From: Gemmatimonadaceae bacterium
Lineage (GTDB): Bacteria; Gemmatimonadota; Gemmatimonadetes; Gemmatimonadales; Gemmatimonadaceae
Direction: 5' to 3'
NCBI GenBank assembly: GCA_035606695.1
Contig: DATNEW010000031.1
Coordinates: 124,001 to 188,000, forward strand
DNA: 64,000 nt
The notes beneath the pieces are model-generated. The model was not told the DNA's origin and searched no databases. It saw only the letters and a program-made list of their open reading frames with translations. Numbering within the stretch: the stretch's first letter is position 1; every line of letters begins with the position of its first letter. The translations under genes were made by a program, and so were the position numbers. Positions 19,205-27,954 of this stretch are shown here, one piece after another.

Positions 19205-21829
19205 CTACTCTGCGCGCAACGCCGTCATCGGATCCACCTTCCCCGCTCGGCGCGCGGGCGCCCACGCCGCCACCAGCGCGACAGTCGCGAGCAGGACCGA
19301 GACACCGACGAGGGTCGCGGGATCCGTCGGCGTGATCTCGAACAGGAACTTCGAGAGCAATCGCATCAGCGCGAACGCTGCCGCGAGTCCGATCGCCAGC
19401 CCCGGCACGATGAGCACCAGGGTGCGCATGAGTACCATGCGCACGACGCCGCGCGACGTTGCCCCGAGCGCGAGCCGAACGCCGAACTCGCGCGTGCGCT
19501 CACCGACAGAATACGCCAGCACACCGTAGATGCCGACGGCGGCGAGCACCAACGCGAGCACCGAGAACAAGGTCAGCACGGCCGTCTGAAACCGCGGCTC
19601 GGCGACCGACGACGCGACGATACTGCTCATCGTCTCGATCGACTCGGTCGGTTGATCGGCATCGACCGCGTGGACGGCGGCGCGCATCGCCGACGCCACT
19701 CGAGCGACGTCGCCCGTCGTGCGCGCACCGAATGTCAGGTGCTCGAGCCAGCCCGTGCGCTTCGTCTGCGCAAGCGGCAGATAGATCGCCGGCATGGTCC
19801 CGTCACGAGCGCTGTGTTGGTGCACGTCGTCGACGACGCCGACGATCGTCATCCAGTCGGCGGCGGTTGGATGATCCTCCATCGCGATACGTTGTCCGAC
19901 CGCGTTCCCCTTCGGCCAGAAGTAGCTCGCCACCGAGCGGCTGATGACCGCGACCAGCGGCGCGCGCGCGTCGTCCGCGTTCGTGAACGCGCGTCCGTGG
20001 CGAATGGGCATGCGCATCATCGCGAAGTACCCGGGCGTGATGCACGGTTTCGCGACCATGTAGTCCGGCGGCAGTTCGCGCCCGTCGGCGAGCTCGAAAT
20101 CGCCCATCGTCAGTGCCGCCGTGATCGGCATCCAGTTCACGGCGGCGGACGCCGCGACTCCGGGAATCGACGCGATGCGCGCCGACAACTCTCGCTGCGT
20201 TGCGTGCAGCGCTTCGGCGCTGCGGTACCGGCTCTCCGGCAAGTCCAGCGTGACGGTGACGACGTTGTCCGGCTTGAAACCGAGGTCGACGTTCACCAGC
20301 CGCACGTAGCTGCGCACGAGCAACCCCGCACCGACGAGCAGGACGAGGGCGAGCGACGTTTCGATCAGCACCATGATGCTGCGCGCCGCGGAGCGCGTCG
20401 TGACGCGCCCCGGCGCGCCGAATGTGCCGCGAAGATCGCGGCGCGCCGTGTGCAACGCCGGCAGCAGGCCGAACGCCACGCCGGCGACGACGCACGCGGC
20501 GAGCGTCGCGGCGAGCACGTGCCAGTCGAGGTGAATCTCGCTCGTGCGGGACAGCAGGCCCGGAGGCGCCATCGCGAGCGCGACGCGCAGACACACCATG
20601 CCGACGCCCACACCGAGTGCGCCGCCGATCACGGCGATCACGAGACTCTCCGTCAACAGTTGCCGAATGATGCGCATGCGCGACGCGCCGAGCGCGGCAC
20701 GAATGCCGAACTCGTGACCGCGCGCGGCGGCCCGCATCGCCAGGAGATTCGACACGTTCGCGCACGCGATGAGCAGCACGAATCCCACCGCGGCGCTGAA
20801 GAGCAGCAACGCGTGCCGCGTCTCGCCGACGACCGCATCGCGGAGCGGAACGATGCGCGAGACCGCGTGTTCGTTGCGCTGGTCCGGCAGGTTGCGCTCG
20901 ATGCGTTTCATGAACGCGTCCAGCTCGGCGGTCGCGTCGGCGACGCTCGCGCCCGGCGCGAGCCGGCCGATGACCGGGCGCATCGCCATGCGATGCGGGT
21001 CGAGGGCGATGTACATCGGCAGATAGATTTCCGCGCGCGCCGGAAAATCGAAGCCGTCGGGCAGCACGCCGACAATCGTGTGTCGTTCGCCTTCGATGGT
21101 GATGCTGCGGCCGATCGCGCTCGAGTCGGCGCCGAATCGTGTGCGCCAGAGCGTGGCGCTGAGCATGGCCACTGCATCGTCGCCCGGGCGATCCTCGTTC
21201 GGCAGAAACCCGCGGCCGAGTTGTGGCCGCACGCGGAGCACGGATAGGAACGACGGCGTGACGCGCACGGTTTGAACGTGCGCCGGCTCGCCCACGCCGA
21301 CGAGTGTTGCCTCGTACGCGTTGTACGCCGTCGTCGCCGCGAACGCGCGGGTTGCTCCGCGATATTCCGCGTATTCGCGGTCGGCCATGGTGTTCCAGGC
21401 GAGAAACGGCGAGTTCGCGGGTGCGTGCGCGATCATGTAGAGATGCGACGGATCCTCGAACGGCAGCGGCCGAAGCAGCACGCCGTTGACGACGGTGAAC
21501 ATCGCCGTGTTGACGCCGATGCCCAACGCGACCGTGAGTACGGCGACGACGGCGAACGTCGGCGTGCGCCGCAACGAACGCAGCGCGTAGCGAAGATCCT
21601 GAAGGAGGCGCTCGACCCAGAGGCCACCCCACGTTTCGCGCGTGACTTCCTTGACGTGGCCGACGTTGCCGAATTCGCGGCGAGCGGCGGCGAGGGCTTC
21701 GTCCGGGGATTCGCCGCGCGCGATACGGTCCGCGACGGCCATGCCGAAATGCGCGCGCAACTCCTCGTCGAGCGCGGCGTCGTCGGTATCGCGACGACGC
21801 TGCCATGGCAACTGTGAGAAAATGCTCAT
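19205..21829 (-). CDS. Large MacB/FtsX-type ABC transporter permease (ADOP family)
   Basis: 874 residues with the same architecture as the permease at 2.5-5.2 kb. The soluble N-terminal region includes DEELRAHFGMAVADRIARGESPDEALAAARREFGN, the typical leader of this family. It is followed by TM1, a periplasmic domain, and the first FtsX block (NVSNLLAMRAAARGHEFGIRAALGASR). A second copy ends in GERTREFGVRLALGATSRG and APARRAGKVDPMTALRAE. Its ATG overlaps the PadR stop by 4 bases. No ATPase is adjacent. It lies directly upstream of cphA on the same strand, so read-through into cphA is possible. Confidence 0.9.
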   Translation of the reverse strand: MSIFSQLPWQRRRDTDDAALDEELRAHFGMAVADRIARGESPDEALAAARREFGNVGHVKEVTRETWGGLWVERLLQDLRYALRSLRRTPTFAVVAVLTVALGIGVNTAMFTVVNGVLLRPLPFEDPSHLYMIAHAPANSPFLAWNTMADREYAEYRGATRAFAATTAYNAYEATLVGVGEPAHVQTVRVTPSFLSVLRVRPQLGRGFLPNEDRPGDDAVAMLSATLWRTRFGADSSAIGRSITIEGERHTIVGVLPDGFDFPARAEIYLPMYIALDPHRMAMRPVIGRLAPGASVADATAELDAFMKRIERNLPDQRNEHAVSRIVPLRDAVVGETRHALLLFSAAVGFVLLIACANVSNLLAMRAAARGHEFGIRAALGASRMRIIRQLLTESLVIAVIGGALGVGVGMVCLRVALAMAPPGLLSRTSEIHLDWHVLAATLAACVVAGVAFGLLPALHTARRDLRGTFGAPGRVTTRSAARSIMVLIETSLALVLLVGAGLLVRSYVRLVNVDLGFKPDNVVTVTLDLPESRYRSAEALHATQRELSARIASIPGVAASAAVNWMPITAALTMGDFELADGRELPPDYMVAKPCITPGYFAMMRMPIRHGRAFTNADDARAPLVAVISRSVASYFWPKGNAVGQRIAMEDHPTAADWMTIVGVVDDVHQHSARDGTMPAIYLPLAQTKRTGWLEHLTFGARTTGDVARVASAMRAAVHAVDADQPTESIETMSSIVASSVAEPRFQTAVLTLFSVLALVLAAVGIYGVLAYSVGERTREFGVRLALGATSRGVVRMVLMRTLVLIVPGLAIGLAAAFALMRLLSKFLFEITPTDPATLVGVSVLLATVALVAAWAPARRAGKVDPMTALRAE

Positions 21830-22185
21830 GATTCACCCTCGGTGACGGGTGGACGCATGACGCCGGCGATGGCGTGCGTGAGTTGCTCCCATTTATCGCG
21901 CTCGACGGCGAGCTGTTTGCGCCCCGCGGGCGTGAGCGTGTAGACGCGGACGCGCTGGCCGTTCTCGGAGACGTCCCAGTCGGCCGAGATCCACTTCTTC
22001 TTCGCGAGGCGGTGGAGGGCCGGGTAGAGCGACCCCGTCTCCACCTGGAGCGCGTCGTTCGAATTGGCGCGGATGATCTGCGCGATGCCGTACCCGTGCC
22101 GCGGTCCCCAGCGCAGGGTCTGGAGGATGATGAAGTCGAGCGTGCCTTGGAGGAGCTCGACGCGGGAGAGCGGGTGTCTGGACAT
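21826..22185 (-). CDS. PadR-family transcriptional regulator
   Basis: 119 residues: VELLQGTLDFIILQTLRWGPRHGYGIAQII, then the wing helix SLYPALHRLAKKKWI and RVRVYTLTPAGRKQL. This is a PadR domain of the acidobacterial/gemmatimonadal type. The start is the Met before SRHPLSR; upstream codons belong to a repeat region. Two near-identical palindromes sit 4-42 bases upstream of the start codon, which points to autorepression of the PadR-permease operon. Confidence 0.9.
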   Translation of the reverse strand: MSRHPLSRVELLQGTLDFIILQTLRWGPRHGYGIAQIIRANSNDALQVETGSLYPALHRLAKKKWISADWDVSENGQRVRVYTLTPAGRKQLAVERDKWEQLTHAIAGVMRPPVTEGES

Positions 22186-22188
22186 GGA

Positions 22189-22227
22189 TGTAGGGTGTCT
22201 ACAGGGTTGATGTAGAGTGTCTACATC
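22189..22227. promoter_or_regulatory. Tandem PadR operators
   Basis: TGTAGGGTGTCTACA (22189-22203) and TGTAGAGTGTCTACA (22211-22225) are spaced 22 bases centre to centre, two helical turns. The second extends to a perfect 8-bp inverted repeat, GATGTAGA-GTG-TCTACATC (22209-22227). They lie immediately upstream of the minus-strand PadR gene and would cover its promoter or ribosome site. Confidence 0.75.
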
Positions 22228-22262
22228 CTGCGGTGCTGTCAAGCCTTGATTGCCGGCAACTC

Positions 22263-22419
22263 GTGTCATCCCGAGCGAGCGCAGCGAGCGAGTCGAGGGA
22301 CCCCCGTCCCGGCGGAGGAGCTCTCCGTAGTGAAGGGGGTCCTTCGACTCCGGCGCTCCGCGCCTCCGCTCAGGATGACACAAGCGGCGGGCGCTCCGCG
22401 CCTCCGCTCAGGATGACAC
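22263..22419. repeat. GTCATCC-type interspersed repeat, one paired copy plus a half copy
   Basis: Left arm 22263-22305 (GTGTCATCCCGAGCGAGCGC...) pairs with right arm 22335-22381 (...CGCTCAGGATGACAC). The right half is repeated at 22391-22419. It fills most of the 350-base gene-free stretch between the divergent PadR and spermidine-synthase-like genes. No gene is seen in that stretch. Confidence 0.8.
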
Positions 22420-22536
22420 GCGCGCGCTTTTTCTCCCTAGCCAACACCCGGTCCACCGTCCAACATCTGCCCACTAACACCCGTAGTCTGTCAGTTCCTC
22501 CCGCCGCCTTCGACGTCCCTCAAGCCCTCACACGCC

Positions 22537-25104
22537 GTGTCGTCGACCAAATCCGCTCGCCGTACGCAAGCCTACAACACCGGTTCGGCTCCCATCATTC
22601 CGGCCGACCCGATCGCGGCCAACCGATTCCTCCCGCTCCTCGTGCTGCTGTTCGTCGGCAGCGGCGCCGCGGCACTCATCTATGAGATCGTGTGGCTGCA
22701 GTTGCTCAGCCTCATCGTCGGCTCCAGCGCCGTCTCGATGGCCGTCTTGCTCGGCACGTTCATGGGCGGCATGTGCATCGGCAGTCTCTTCCTGTCGAAG
22801 TACGTGTCGCGCGCGCAACATCCATTGCGCGTGTACGCCATGCTCGAGGGCGCGATCGCGCTGTTCGGACTGCTCGTGTTGTGGGGTATGCCGTACGTCG
22901 GCGGCCTGTACTTCAAGATCGCCGTGCATGGGATGAACGGCATCTTCGTGCGCGGTATCATCTGCGCGCTGTGCCTCTTGCCGCCGACGATCCTGATGGG
23001 CGCGACGCTGCCCGCGATCGCGCGTTGGGTGGAGACGACCGCTGACGGCGTGGCGTGGCTCGGTTTCTTCTACGGCGGCAACATCGGCGGCGCGGTGTTC
23101 GGGTCGCTTTTCGCCGGCTTCTATCTGCTGCGCATCTACGACATGTCGATCGCGACCTATGTCGCGGCGTTCATCGATCTGATCGTCGTCGGTGCGGCGC
23201 TCGCGCTCTCACGCGTGACGCGATACTCGCCGCCGGCAACGAGCGAGGTCGACGCGCATGATGACGCGCATGATGACGCGCATGATGACGCGCCGCGCGA
23301 ACGTCCGCGTCTCATTCCGCGCGGCATGTGGCCTGTCTATGTAAGCATCGGCCTCTCGGGCGCCACGGCTCTCGCGGCCGAAGCGATCTGGACGCGATTG
23401 CTCTCGCTCCTCCTTGGCGCCACGACGTACACCTTCTCGATCATTCTCGCGGCGTTTCTCTTCGGACTGGGCATCGGCAGCGCGATCGGCGCGTCGGTCG
23501 GTCGCGCGTCGACGAATCCGCGCCGCGCGCTCGCGTTCTGTCAGGCGATGCTCGCGGTCGCGATCGCCTGGGCCGCGCACGCGATGCTCGAGCAGCTTCC
23601 ATACTGGCCGATCAATCCGAGTCTCGCATCCACGCCGACGAACACGTTTCAGATCGATCTCGTGCGCTGCCTGTGGGCGGTGCTGCCCGCTGCCATCTTG
23701 TGGGGCGCGAGCTTCCCGCTGGCGCTTGCCGCCGTCGGCCGCGACGAAAGGGATCCGGGTCGCCTCGTCGGGGGCGTATACGCGGCGAACACCATCGGCG
23801 GCATCGTCGGCGCGCTACTGGGCAGCCTGCTGCTGATCGCGTGGATCGGATCGCAGAAGTCGCAGCAGGTACTCATCAGCGTCGCGGCCGTCAGCGCGAT
23901 GATCGCGCTGCTGCCCGACCTGCTGCCCGACCTGGTGTTCGACCTGCGGCGCGGCACTCAGGTGCGCGCGCGCGGCCGGCGCCGAGCGATCCTCTTGGCG
24001 GCGTACGCGCTGATCCTCGCGATCTATGGCAGCAAGCTCGTTCCGCCCGTGCCGCCGCTTCTCGTCGGATATGGGCGCTGGTTCGCGACGCGGCTCGACA
24101 ACGCCGGCGATTTCATCTATGTCGGCGAAGGCATGACGGCGTCGGTGGCGGTATCACAACTCTCTAATGGCGTGCTCAATTATCACAATGCGGGCAAGGT
24201 GCAGGCGTCGAGCGAGCCGCAGGACATGCGGCTCCAACGCATGCTCGGCCACCTCACGACGCTCTTGCCGCCGAAGGCGGACAACGTGCTCGTGATCGGT
24301 TGTGGTGCCGGTGTCACGGCGGGCGCGGTGAGCATCGAGCCGCGGCTCAAGCGCGAGACCATCGCCGAGATCGAGCCGCTGGTGCCGAAGGTGGTGTCGA
24401 AGTATTTCGGCGCGCACAACTTCAACGTCGTGACGAATCCCAAGGTGCACGTGCAGATCGACGACGCGCGTCACTTTGTGCTCACTACCGACCAGAAGTT
24501 CGACGCGATCACGTCGGATCCGCTCGATCCATGGGTGAAGGGCGCGGCGACATTGTACACGGAAGAGTTCTTCAACGTCGCAAAGGAGCATCTCAATCCG
24601 GGCGGCGTCGTCACGCTGTTCGTGCAGCTCTACGAGAGCGGCACGCCGGCGGTGAAGAGCGAAGTCGCGACCTTCATGAAGGCGTTCCCGAATGCCGTCG
24701 TCTTCGGCAACACGAACAACGGCGGCGGCTACGATCTCGTGCTCGTCGGCCAGAACGTGCCTGGCCCGATGAAAATCGACGTCGACGCGATCGAAGCGAA
24801 GCTCGCGAGTCCGGAGTACGCGCAGGTGTCGGCGTCCTTGCGCGAGATCGGATTCTCGAACGCAACGGAGTTGTTCTCGACGTTCGCCGGTAATGAAGAG
24901 ATGCTGCGGCCGTGGCTGGCCGATGCGCAGATCAACCACGATCGCAATTTGCGTCTTCAGTTCCTCGCGGGGCTCGGGCTCAATCACTACGATCAGGCCG
25001 GGATCTTCAGTCAGATGGTGCAGTACCGCCGCTATCCGGATGGGATGTTCAGCGGCTCGGCGGCGCGTCTCGAGCAGATCCGCGCGGGTGTGCGCATGTA
25101 CTAG
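22537..25104 (+). CDS. Membrane-anchored spermidine-synthase-like protein
   Basis: 855 residues from a GTG start. An MFS-like membrane region of about a dozen hydrophobic segments (about 30-520) opens with FVGSGAAALIYEIVWLQLLSL, a signature of fused 'spermine/spermidine synthase' membrane proteins. It is split by a linker of three DAHD units encoded by a 12-bp repeat. The C-terminal 300 residues form a Rossmann methyltransferase/aminopropyltransferase domain: NVLVIGCGAGVTAG, IAEIEPLVPKV, VHVQIDDARHFV, FDAITSDPLDPW. True polyamine synthesis is not certain, since this fused family is functionally uncharacterised. Confidence 0.85.
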   Translation: MSSTKSARRTQAYNTGSAPIIPADPIAANRFLPLLVLLFVGSGAAALIYEIVWLQLLSLIVGSSAVSMAVLLGTFMGGMCIGSLFLSKYVSRAQHPLRVYAMLEGAIALFGLLVLWGMPYVGGLYFKIAVHGMNGIFVRGIICALCLLPPTILMGATLPAIARWVETTADGVAWLGFFYGGNIGGAVFGSLFAGFYLLRIYDMSIATYVAAFIDLIVVGAALALSRVTRYSPPATSEVDAHDDAHDDAHDDAPRERPRLIPRGMWPVYVSIGLSGATALAAEAIWTRLLSLLLGATTYTFSIILAAFLFGLGIGSAIGASVGRASTNPRRALAFCQAMLAVAIAWAAHAMLEQLPYWPINPSLASTPTNTFQIDLVRCLWAVLPAAILWGASFPLALAAVGRDERDPGRLVGGVYAANTIGGIVGALLGSLLLIAWIGSQKSQQVLISVAAVSAMIALLPDLLPDLVFDLRRGTQVRARGRRRAILLAAYALILAIYGSKLVPPVPPLLVGYGRWFATRLDNAGDFIYVGEGMTASVAVSQLSNGVLNYHNAGKVQASSEPQDMRLQRMLGHLTTLLPPKADNVLVIGCGAGVTAGAVSIEPRLKRETIAEIEPLVPKVVSKYFGAHNFNVVTNPKVHVQIDDARHFVLTTDQKFDAITSDPLDPWVKGAATLYTEEFFNVAKEHLNPGGVVTLFVQLYESGTPAVKSEVATFMKAFPNAVVFGNTNNGGGYDLVLVGQNVPGPMKIDVDAIEAKLASPEYAQVSASLREIGFSNATELFSTFAGNEEMLRPWLADAQINHDRNLRLQFLAGLGLNHYDQAGIFSQMVQYRRYPDGMFSGSAARLEQIRAGVRMY
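23251..23286. repeat. 12-bp tandem repeat inside a gene, three exact units
   Basis: GACGCGCATGAT is repeated three times without change and followed by GACGCG. It encodes DAHDDAHDDAHD in a linker between membrane halves. Because the unit is 12 bases, copy-number change would not shift the frame. A related LLPD LLPD LVFD repeat lies further on in the same gene (about 23907-23945). Confidence 0.85.
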
Positions 25105-25156
25105 CGCGTCTCGCGTTTCGCGCGATGTGTGCGCGCGTGGACGCAGTGGGCGCTCC

Positions 25157-25246
25157 GGGCCGGGGATGTCTTCCGGCGAGCGAGTGCAATAGTGCCGATA
25201 CGGCCGGGCACTATTGCCACGCCTCGCCTCCAGACATCCTCGGCCC
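25157..25246. other. Long imperfect stem-loop, possible structured RNA or small mobile repeat
   Basis: Three nested helices: 25157-25171 with 25232-25246 (15 bp, one G-T wobble), 25175-25180 with 25223-25228 (6 bp), and 25186-25196 with 25207-25217 (11 bp, GCAATAGTGCC/GGCACTATTGC) around a 10-base loop. It begins 52 bases after the stop at 25104. There is no terminal U-run, so a plain intrinsic terminator is not obvious. Confidence 0.6.
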
Positions 25247-25270
25247 GTCGCTCGTCGGGCAGGCCGTGGT

Positions 25271-25366
25271 GTCATCCTGAGCGAAGCGAAGGATCTCATC
25301 CGCGTACGTGATCCCGATGCCGGGACGCGGACGAGATCCGTTCGTCGCGGCGCGACTCAGGATGAC
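25271..25366. repeat. GTCATCCTGAGCGAAGCGAA interspersed repeat, paired arms
   Basis: Left arm 25271-25296 and right arm 25334-25366 (ending CTCAGGATGAC) are partly complementary. This is a typical copy of the window's repeat family. It follows the long stem-loop, in a 379-base stretch without any gene between 25104 and 25484. Confidence 0.8.
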
Positions 25367-25407
25367 GAACGGCGCGCGTCGCCGCGCCGCCCACTCGGCC
25401 GCCGCGC

Positions 25408-25465
25408 GGCCGCGGTACCCTGTCGACGAAACGCACGGCCGCGGTACCCTCTCCACCAAACGCGC
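25408..25465. repeat. 29-bp tandem duplication
   Basis: GGCCGCGGTACCCT plus 15 further bases (25408-25436) is repeated at 25437-25465 with about five changes. It lies just before the MFS gene start and may be part of its leader. Confidence 0.6.
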
Positions 25466-25483
25466 GCCTTTAGGTTCATTCGC

Positions 25484-26731
25484 GTGCCCGACAATTCCAC
25501 TCGCATCCACCACGGAACCCCCGAGTTCCGCCGCGCGATGCTCGCGCTGTTCGCGGCGGGCTTCGCGACATTCGCGCTGCTCTACTGCGTGCAACCACTC
25601 ATGCCTGTGTTCGCGCGCGACTTTCACGTCAGCGCCGCACAATCGAGCCTCTCTCTTTCCCTGACCACCGGCCTCCTCGCGCCGGCGATGATTCTCGCCG
25701 GCGCGATCTCCGAATCGCGCGGCCGCAAACCGATGATGGTCGCGTCGCTGTTCGCCTCGTCGGTGCTCACGATCGTCTGCGCCGTGGTTCCGCACTGGCC
25801 AACGTTTCTCGCGCTGCGCGCGCTCGCCGGGATAACATTCGCCGGCCTGCCCGCGATCTCGCTCGCCTATCTCAGCGAGGAGCTCGACGCGACATCCGTC
25901 GGCCTCGGCGTCGGCCTCTCGATCGGCGGTAACGGCCTGGGTGGCATGTGTGGACGATTGCTCACGGGCCTCATCGCCGACCTCCTGTCGTGGCGCTACT
26001 CGCTCGGCGTCATCGGACTGCTCGGACTCGTTGCGACAGTCATCTTTTGGCGCACGCTGCCGCCGTCGCGAAACTTTCAGCCGCGTCCGACGCACTTCGG
26101 CGACCTGTTTCGAACGTTCGGCGAGCAGCTGCGTGACCGTCGGCTCGTACCCCTGTTCGCGATTGGCTTTTTGTTGATGGGGAGCTTCGTCACGAGCTAC
26201 AACTACATCAGCTATCGCCTGATGGATGCGCCGTACGCGCTGAGCCAATCGGCGGTCGGTCTCATCTTCACCGTCTATCTCGTCGGCATCTTCGCGTCGG
26301 CATGGATTGGCGCGCGCGCCGATCGTGTCGGCCGCGGCCGCATGCTCGTGTTGATGACGATCGTCATGGTGGCCGGCGTCGCGCTCACGCTCGCGCGGCC
26401 GCTGGCGCTCGTCGTGATTGGCATCGCGACGCTGACGTTCGGATTCTTCGGCGGCCATTCGGTCGCCAGCAGCTGGGTCGGCTTGCGCGCGCAGCACGCA
26501 AAGGCCCAGGCCGCGGCCCTATATCTATTCTTTTATTACGTCGGCTCGAGCGTCGCTGGATCCGCCGGCGGATTGTTCTGGGACGACGCGAAATGGCTCG
26601 GCGTCGCCGCGTTCGTGGCGGCATTGCTCATGCTGGCACTCGGCGCGGCGTTCGTAACGGCACGACAGGGTGTGCCGAGCGCGGCGAGCGCGGCATCCGA
26701 CGTCGGAGGAACCGCGCGACCACGGCGCTGA
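25484..26731 (+). CDS. MFS transporter, YnfM-like
   Basis: 415 residues. The start is placed at the GTG before PDNSTRIHHG; longer in-frame openings would translate the repeats upstream. Twelve hydrophobic segments are visible. The N-terminal run AAGFATFALLYCVQPLMPVFARDF, with SAAQSSLSLSLTTGLLAPA, is characteristic of the YnfM/AraJ branch of drug or sugar efflux transporters, as is the SRGRKPMM loop between TM2 and TM3. It should act as a proton-driven exporter; the substrate is not predictable. The next gene starts 29 bases later. Confidence 0.88.
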   Translation: MPDNSTRIHHGTPEFRRAMLALFAAGFATFALLYCVQPLMPVFARDFHVSAAQSSLSLSLTTGLLAPAMILAGAISESRGRKPMMVASLFASSVLTIVCAVVPHWPTFLALRALAGITFAGLPAISLAYLSEELDATSVGLGVGLSIGGNGLGGMCGRLLTGLIADLLSWRYSLGVIGLLGLVATVIFWRTLPPSRNFQPRPTHFGDLFRTFGEQLRDRRLVPLFAIGFLLMGSFVTSYNYISYRLMDAPYALSQSAVGLIFTVYLVGIFASAWIGARADRVGRGRMLVLMTIVMVAGVALTLARPLALVVIGIATLTFGFFGGHSVASSWVGLRAQHAKAQAAALYLFFYYVGSSVAGSAGGLFWDDAKWLGVAAFVAALLMLALGAAFVTARQGVPSAASAASDVGGTARPRR

Positions 26732-26760
26732 TTCGTTCGCACCACCGCCAGGAGTCGCTC

Positions 26761-27414
26761 GTGAAGATCGTCTTGTTCGGAGCATCGGGAAACATCGGGC
26801 AGCGCATCGCGAAGGAAGCATTGCGTCGCGGACATGAGGTCGCCGGTGTCGTGCGCGATCCCGATAACGCCACACCGCCCGATCCGCGCGTACGTCTCGT
26901 GAAAGGCGACGCGACTGATGCCGACAGCGTTGCGCGCGTGGTGAAGGGCGCCGACGCCGTGGTGAGCGCGATCTCACCGCGCCCCAACGCGAAGTCGAAT
27001 CTGCCCGCGCCCTCACTGAGTGACGCGGCGCGCGGACTCATCGCCGGACTCGCGGCGGCCGGCGTCAAACGATTGATCGTCGTGGGCGGCGCGGGTTCGC
27101 TCGAGGTCGCGCCGGGCAAGAAGCTCATGGATCAACCTGGATTTCCTCCTGCCTATCTCGGTGAAGCAATCGAGGGGCGCGACGCGTTGGACGTTTATCG
27201 CGCCGAGGGCGGCAACGTCGAATGGACATTCTTGAGTCCAGCCGCGGAAATCGGGCCCGGAGCACGCACCGGCAAATTCCGCCTCGGCGGCGACAATCTC
27301 GTCGCGGATGCTTCGGGGAAGAGTTACATCACGTACGAGGATTACGCGGTCGCGCTGGTAGACGAGATCGAGCAGCCCAAGCACGTTCGAGAGAGGTTCA
27401 CCTTGGCCTACTAG
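26761..27414 (+). CDS. NAD(P)-binding Rossmann protein (atypical SDR, YwnB-like)
   Basis: 217 residues from a GTG start with AGGAG nearby. The motif VKIVLFGASGNIGQRIAKEALRRGHEV (GASGxIG) marks an NAD(P)H-binding-like short-chain dehydrogenase. GDATDADSVARVVKGADAVVSA and VKRLIVVGGAGSLEV follow. A classical YxxxK catalytic pair is not evident, as in other atypical SDRs such as YwnB or biliverdin-reductase-like proteins. Probably a redox or quinone-related sensor enzyme; substrate unknown. Confidence 0.85.
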   Translation: MKIVLFGASGNIGQRIAKEALRRGHEVAGVVRDPDNATPPDPRVRLVKGDATDADSVARVVKGADAVVSAISPRPNAKSNLPAPSLSDAARGLIAGLAAAGVKRLIVVGGAGSLEVAPGKKLMDQPGFPPAYLGEAIEGRDALDVYRAEGGNVEWTFLSPAAEIGPGARTGKFRLGGDNLVADASGKSYITYEDYAVALVDEIEQPKHVRERFTLAY

Positions 27415-27433
27415 CATGCGTAGCTTGCGTCGC

Positions 27434-27928
27434 ATGCCCGATCTTTTCGCGACACTCGACGCACTGAAGATTCCGTTCGAGCGACACGACCACGCGCCGG
27501 TCTTCACGTGCGACGAGGCGTTCGCCGCGCTCCCCGGTCACGACAGCGTGCAGACCAAGAACATCTTTCTGCGCGACAAGCGCGGACGCCGCCACCTGCT
27601 GCTCGTCACGACGTGCGAGAAGGCGGTGGACATCAAGGATTTCACGGAGCAGGCAGACGCCGATCGATTGAGCTTCGGATCGCCCGAGCGACTGATGAAA
27701 TACCTGGGTGTGACGCCCGGCTCGGTGACCGTCCTCGGACTGATTCACGACGAAACGCTGGGCGTCGAGCTCTACGTCGATCGCGACGTCTGGAACGCGC
27801 CGCTCTGGCGATGCCATCCGCTCACGAACACCGCCACGTTGATCATGGCCCGCACGGACCTCGAGCGGTTCTTCGAGCACACCGGGCACACCCCTCGCGT
27901 GGTGGATCTCCGAGAGCGAGCAGCCTGA
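27434..27928 (+). CDS. Prolyl-tRNA editing protein, YbaK/ProX family
   Basis: 164 residues. The domain is recognised from FERHDHAPVFTCDEA, then DSVQTKNIFLRDKRGRRHLLLVTT, a typical INS/ProXp-ala substrate-site strand with Lys, and LGVTPGSVTVLGLIHDE. It ends with ATLIMARTDLERFF. These free-standing proteins hydrolyse Ala- or Cys-tRNA(Pro). A second Met at 27416 is six codons upstream; the chosen one starts nearer the domain and the choice is open. It lies just after the Rossmann gene. Confidence 0.85.
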   Translation: MPDLFATLDALKIPFERHDHAPVFTCDEAFAALPGHDSVQTKNIFLRDKRGRRHLLLVTTCEKAVDIKDFTEQADADRLSFGSPERLMKYLGVTPGSVTVLGLIHDETLGVELYVDRDVWNAPLWRCHPLTNTATLIMARTDLERFFEHTGHTPRVVDLRERAA

Positions 27929-27954
27929 ATTGGGTTCCCATTATATTGACGTCT

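Noticed and set aside
19652-21247. 531-codon open frame antisense to the second giant permease
   Set aside because: No domain, biased composition; the opposite strand encodes a clear ABC permease.
22263-22419. Possible CRISPR-like direct repeats
   Set aside because: Copies are inverted, irregularly spaced, and belong to a dispersed family; no cas genes.
25214-25483. 90-codon N-terminal extension of the MFS transporter
   Set aside because: Translates the interspersed repeat and the 29-bp duplication; the transporter proper starts at GTG 25484.
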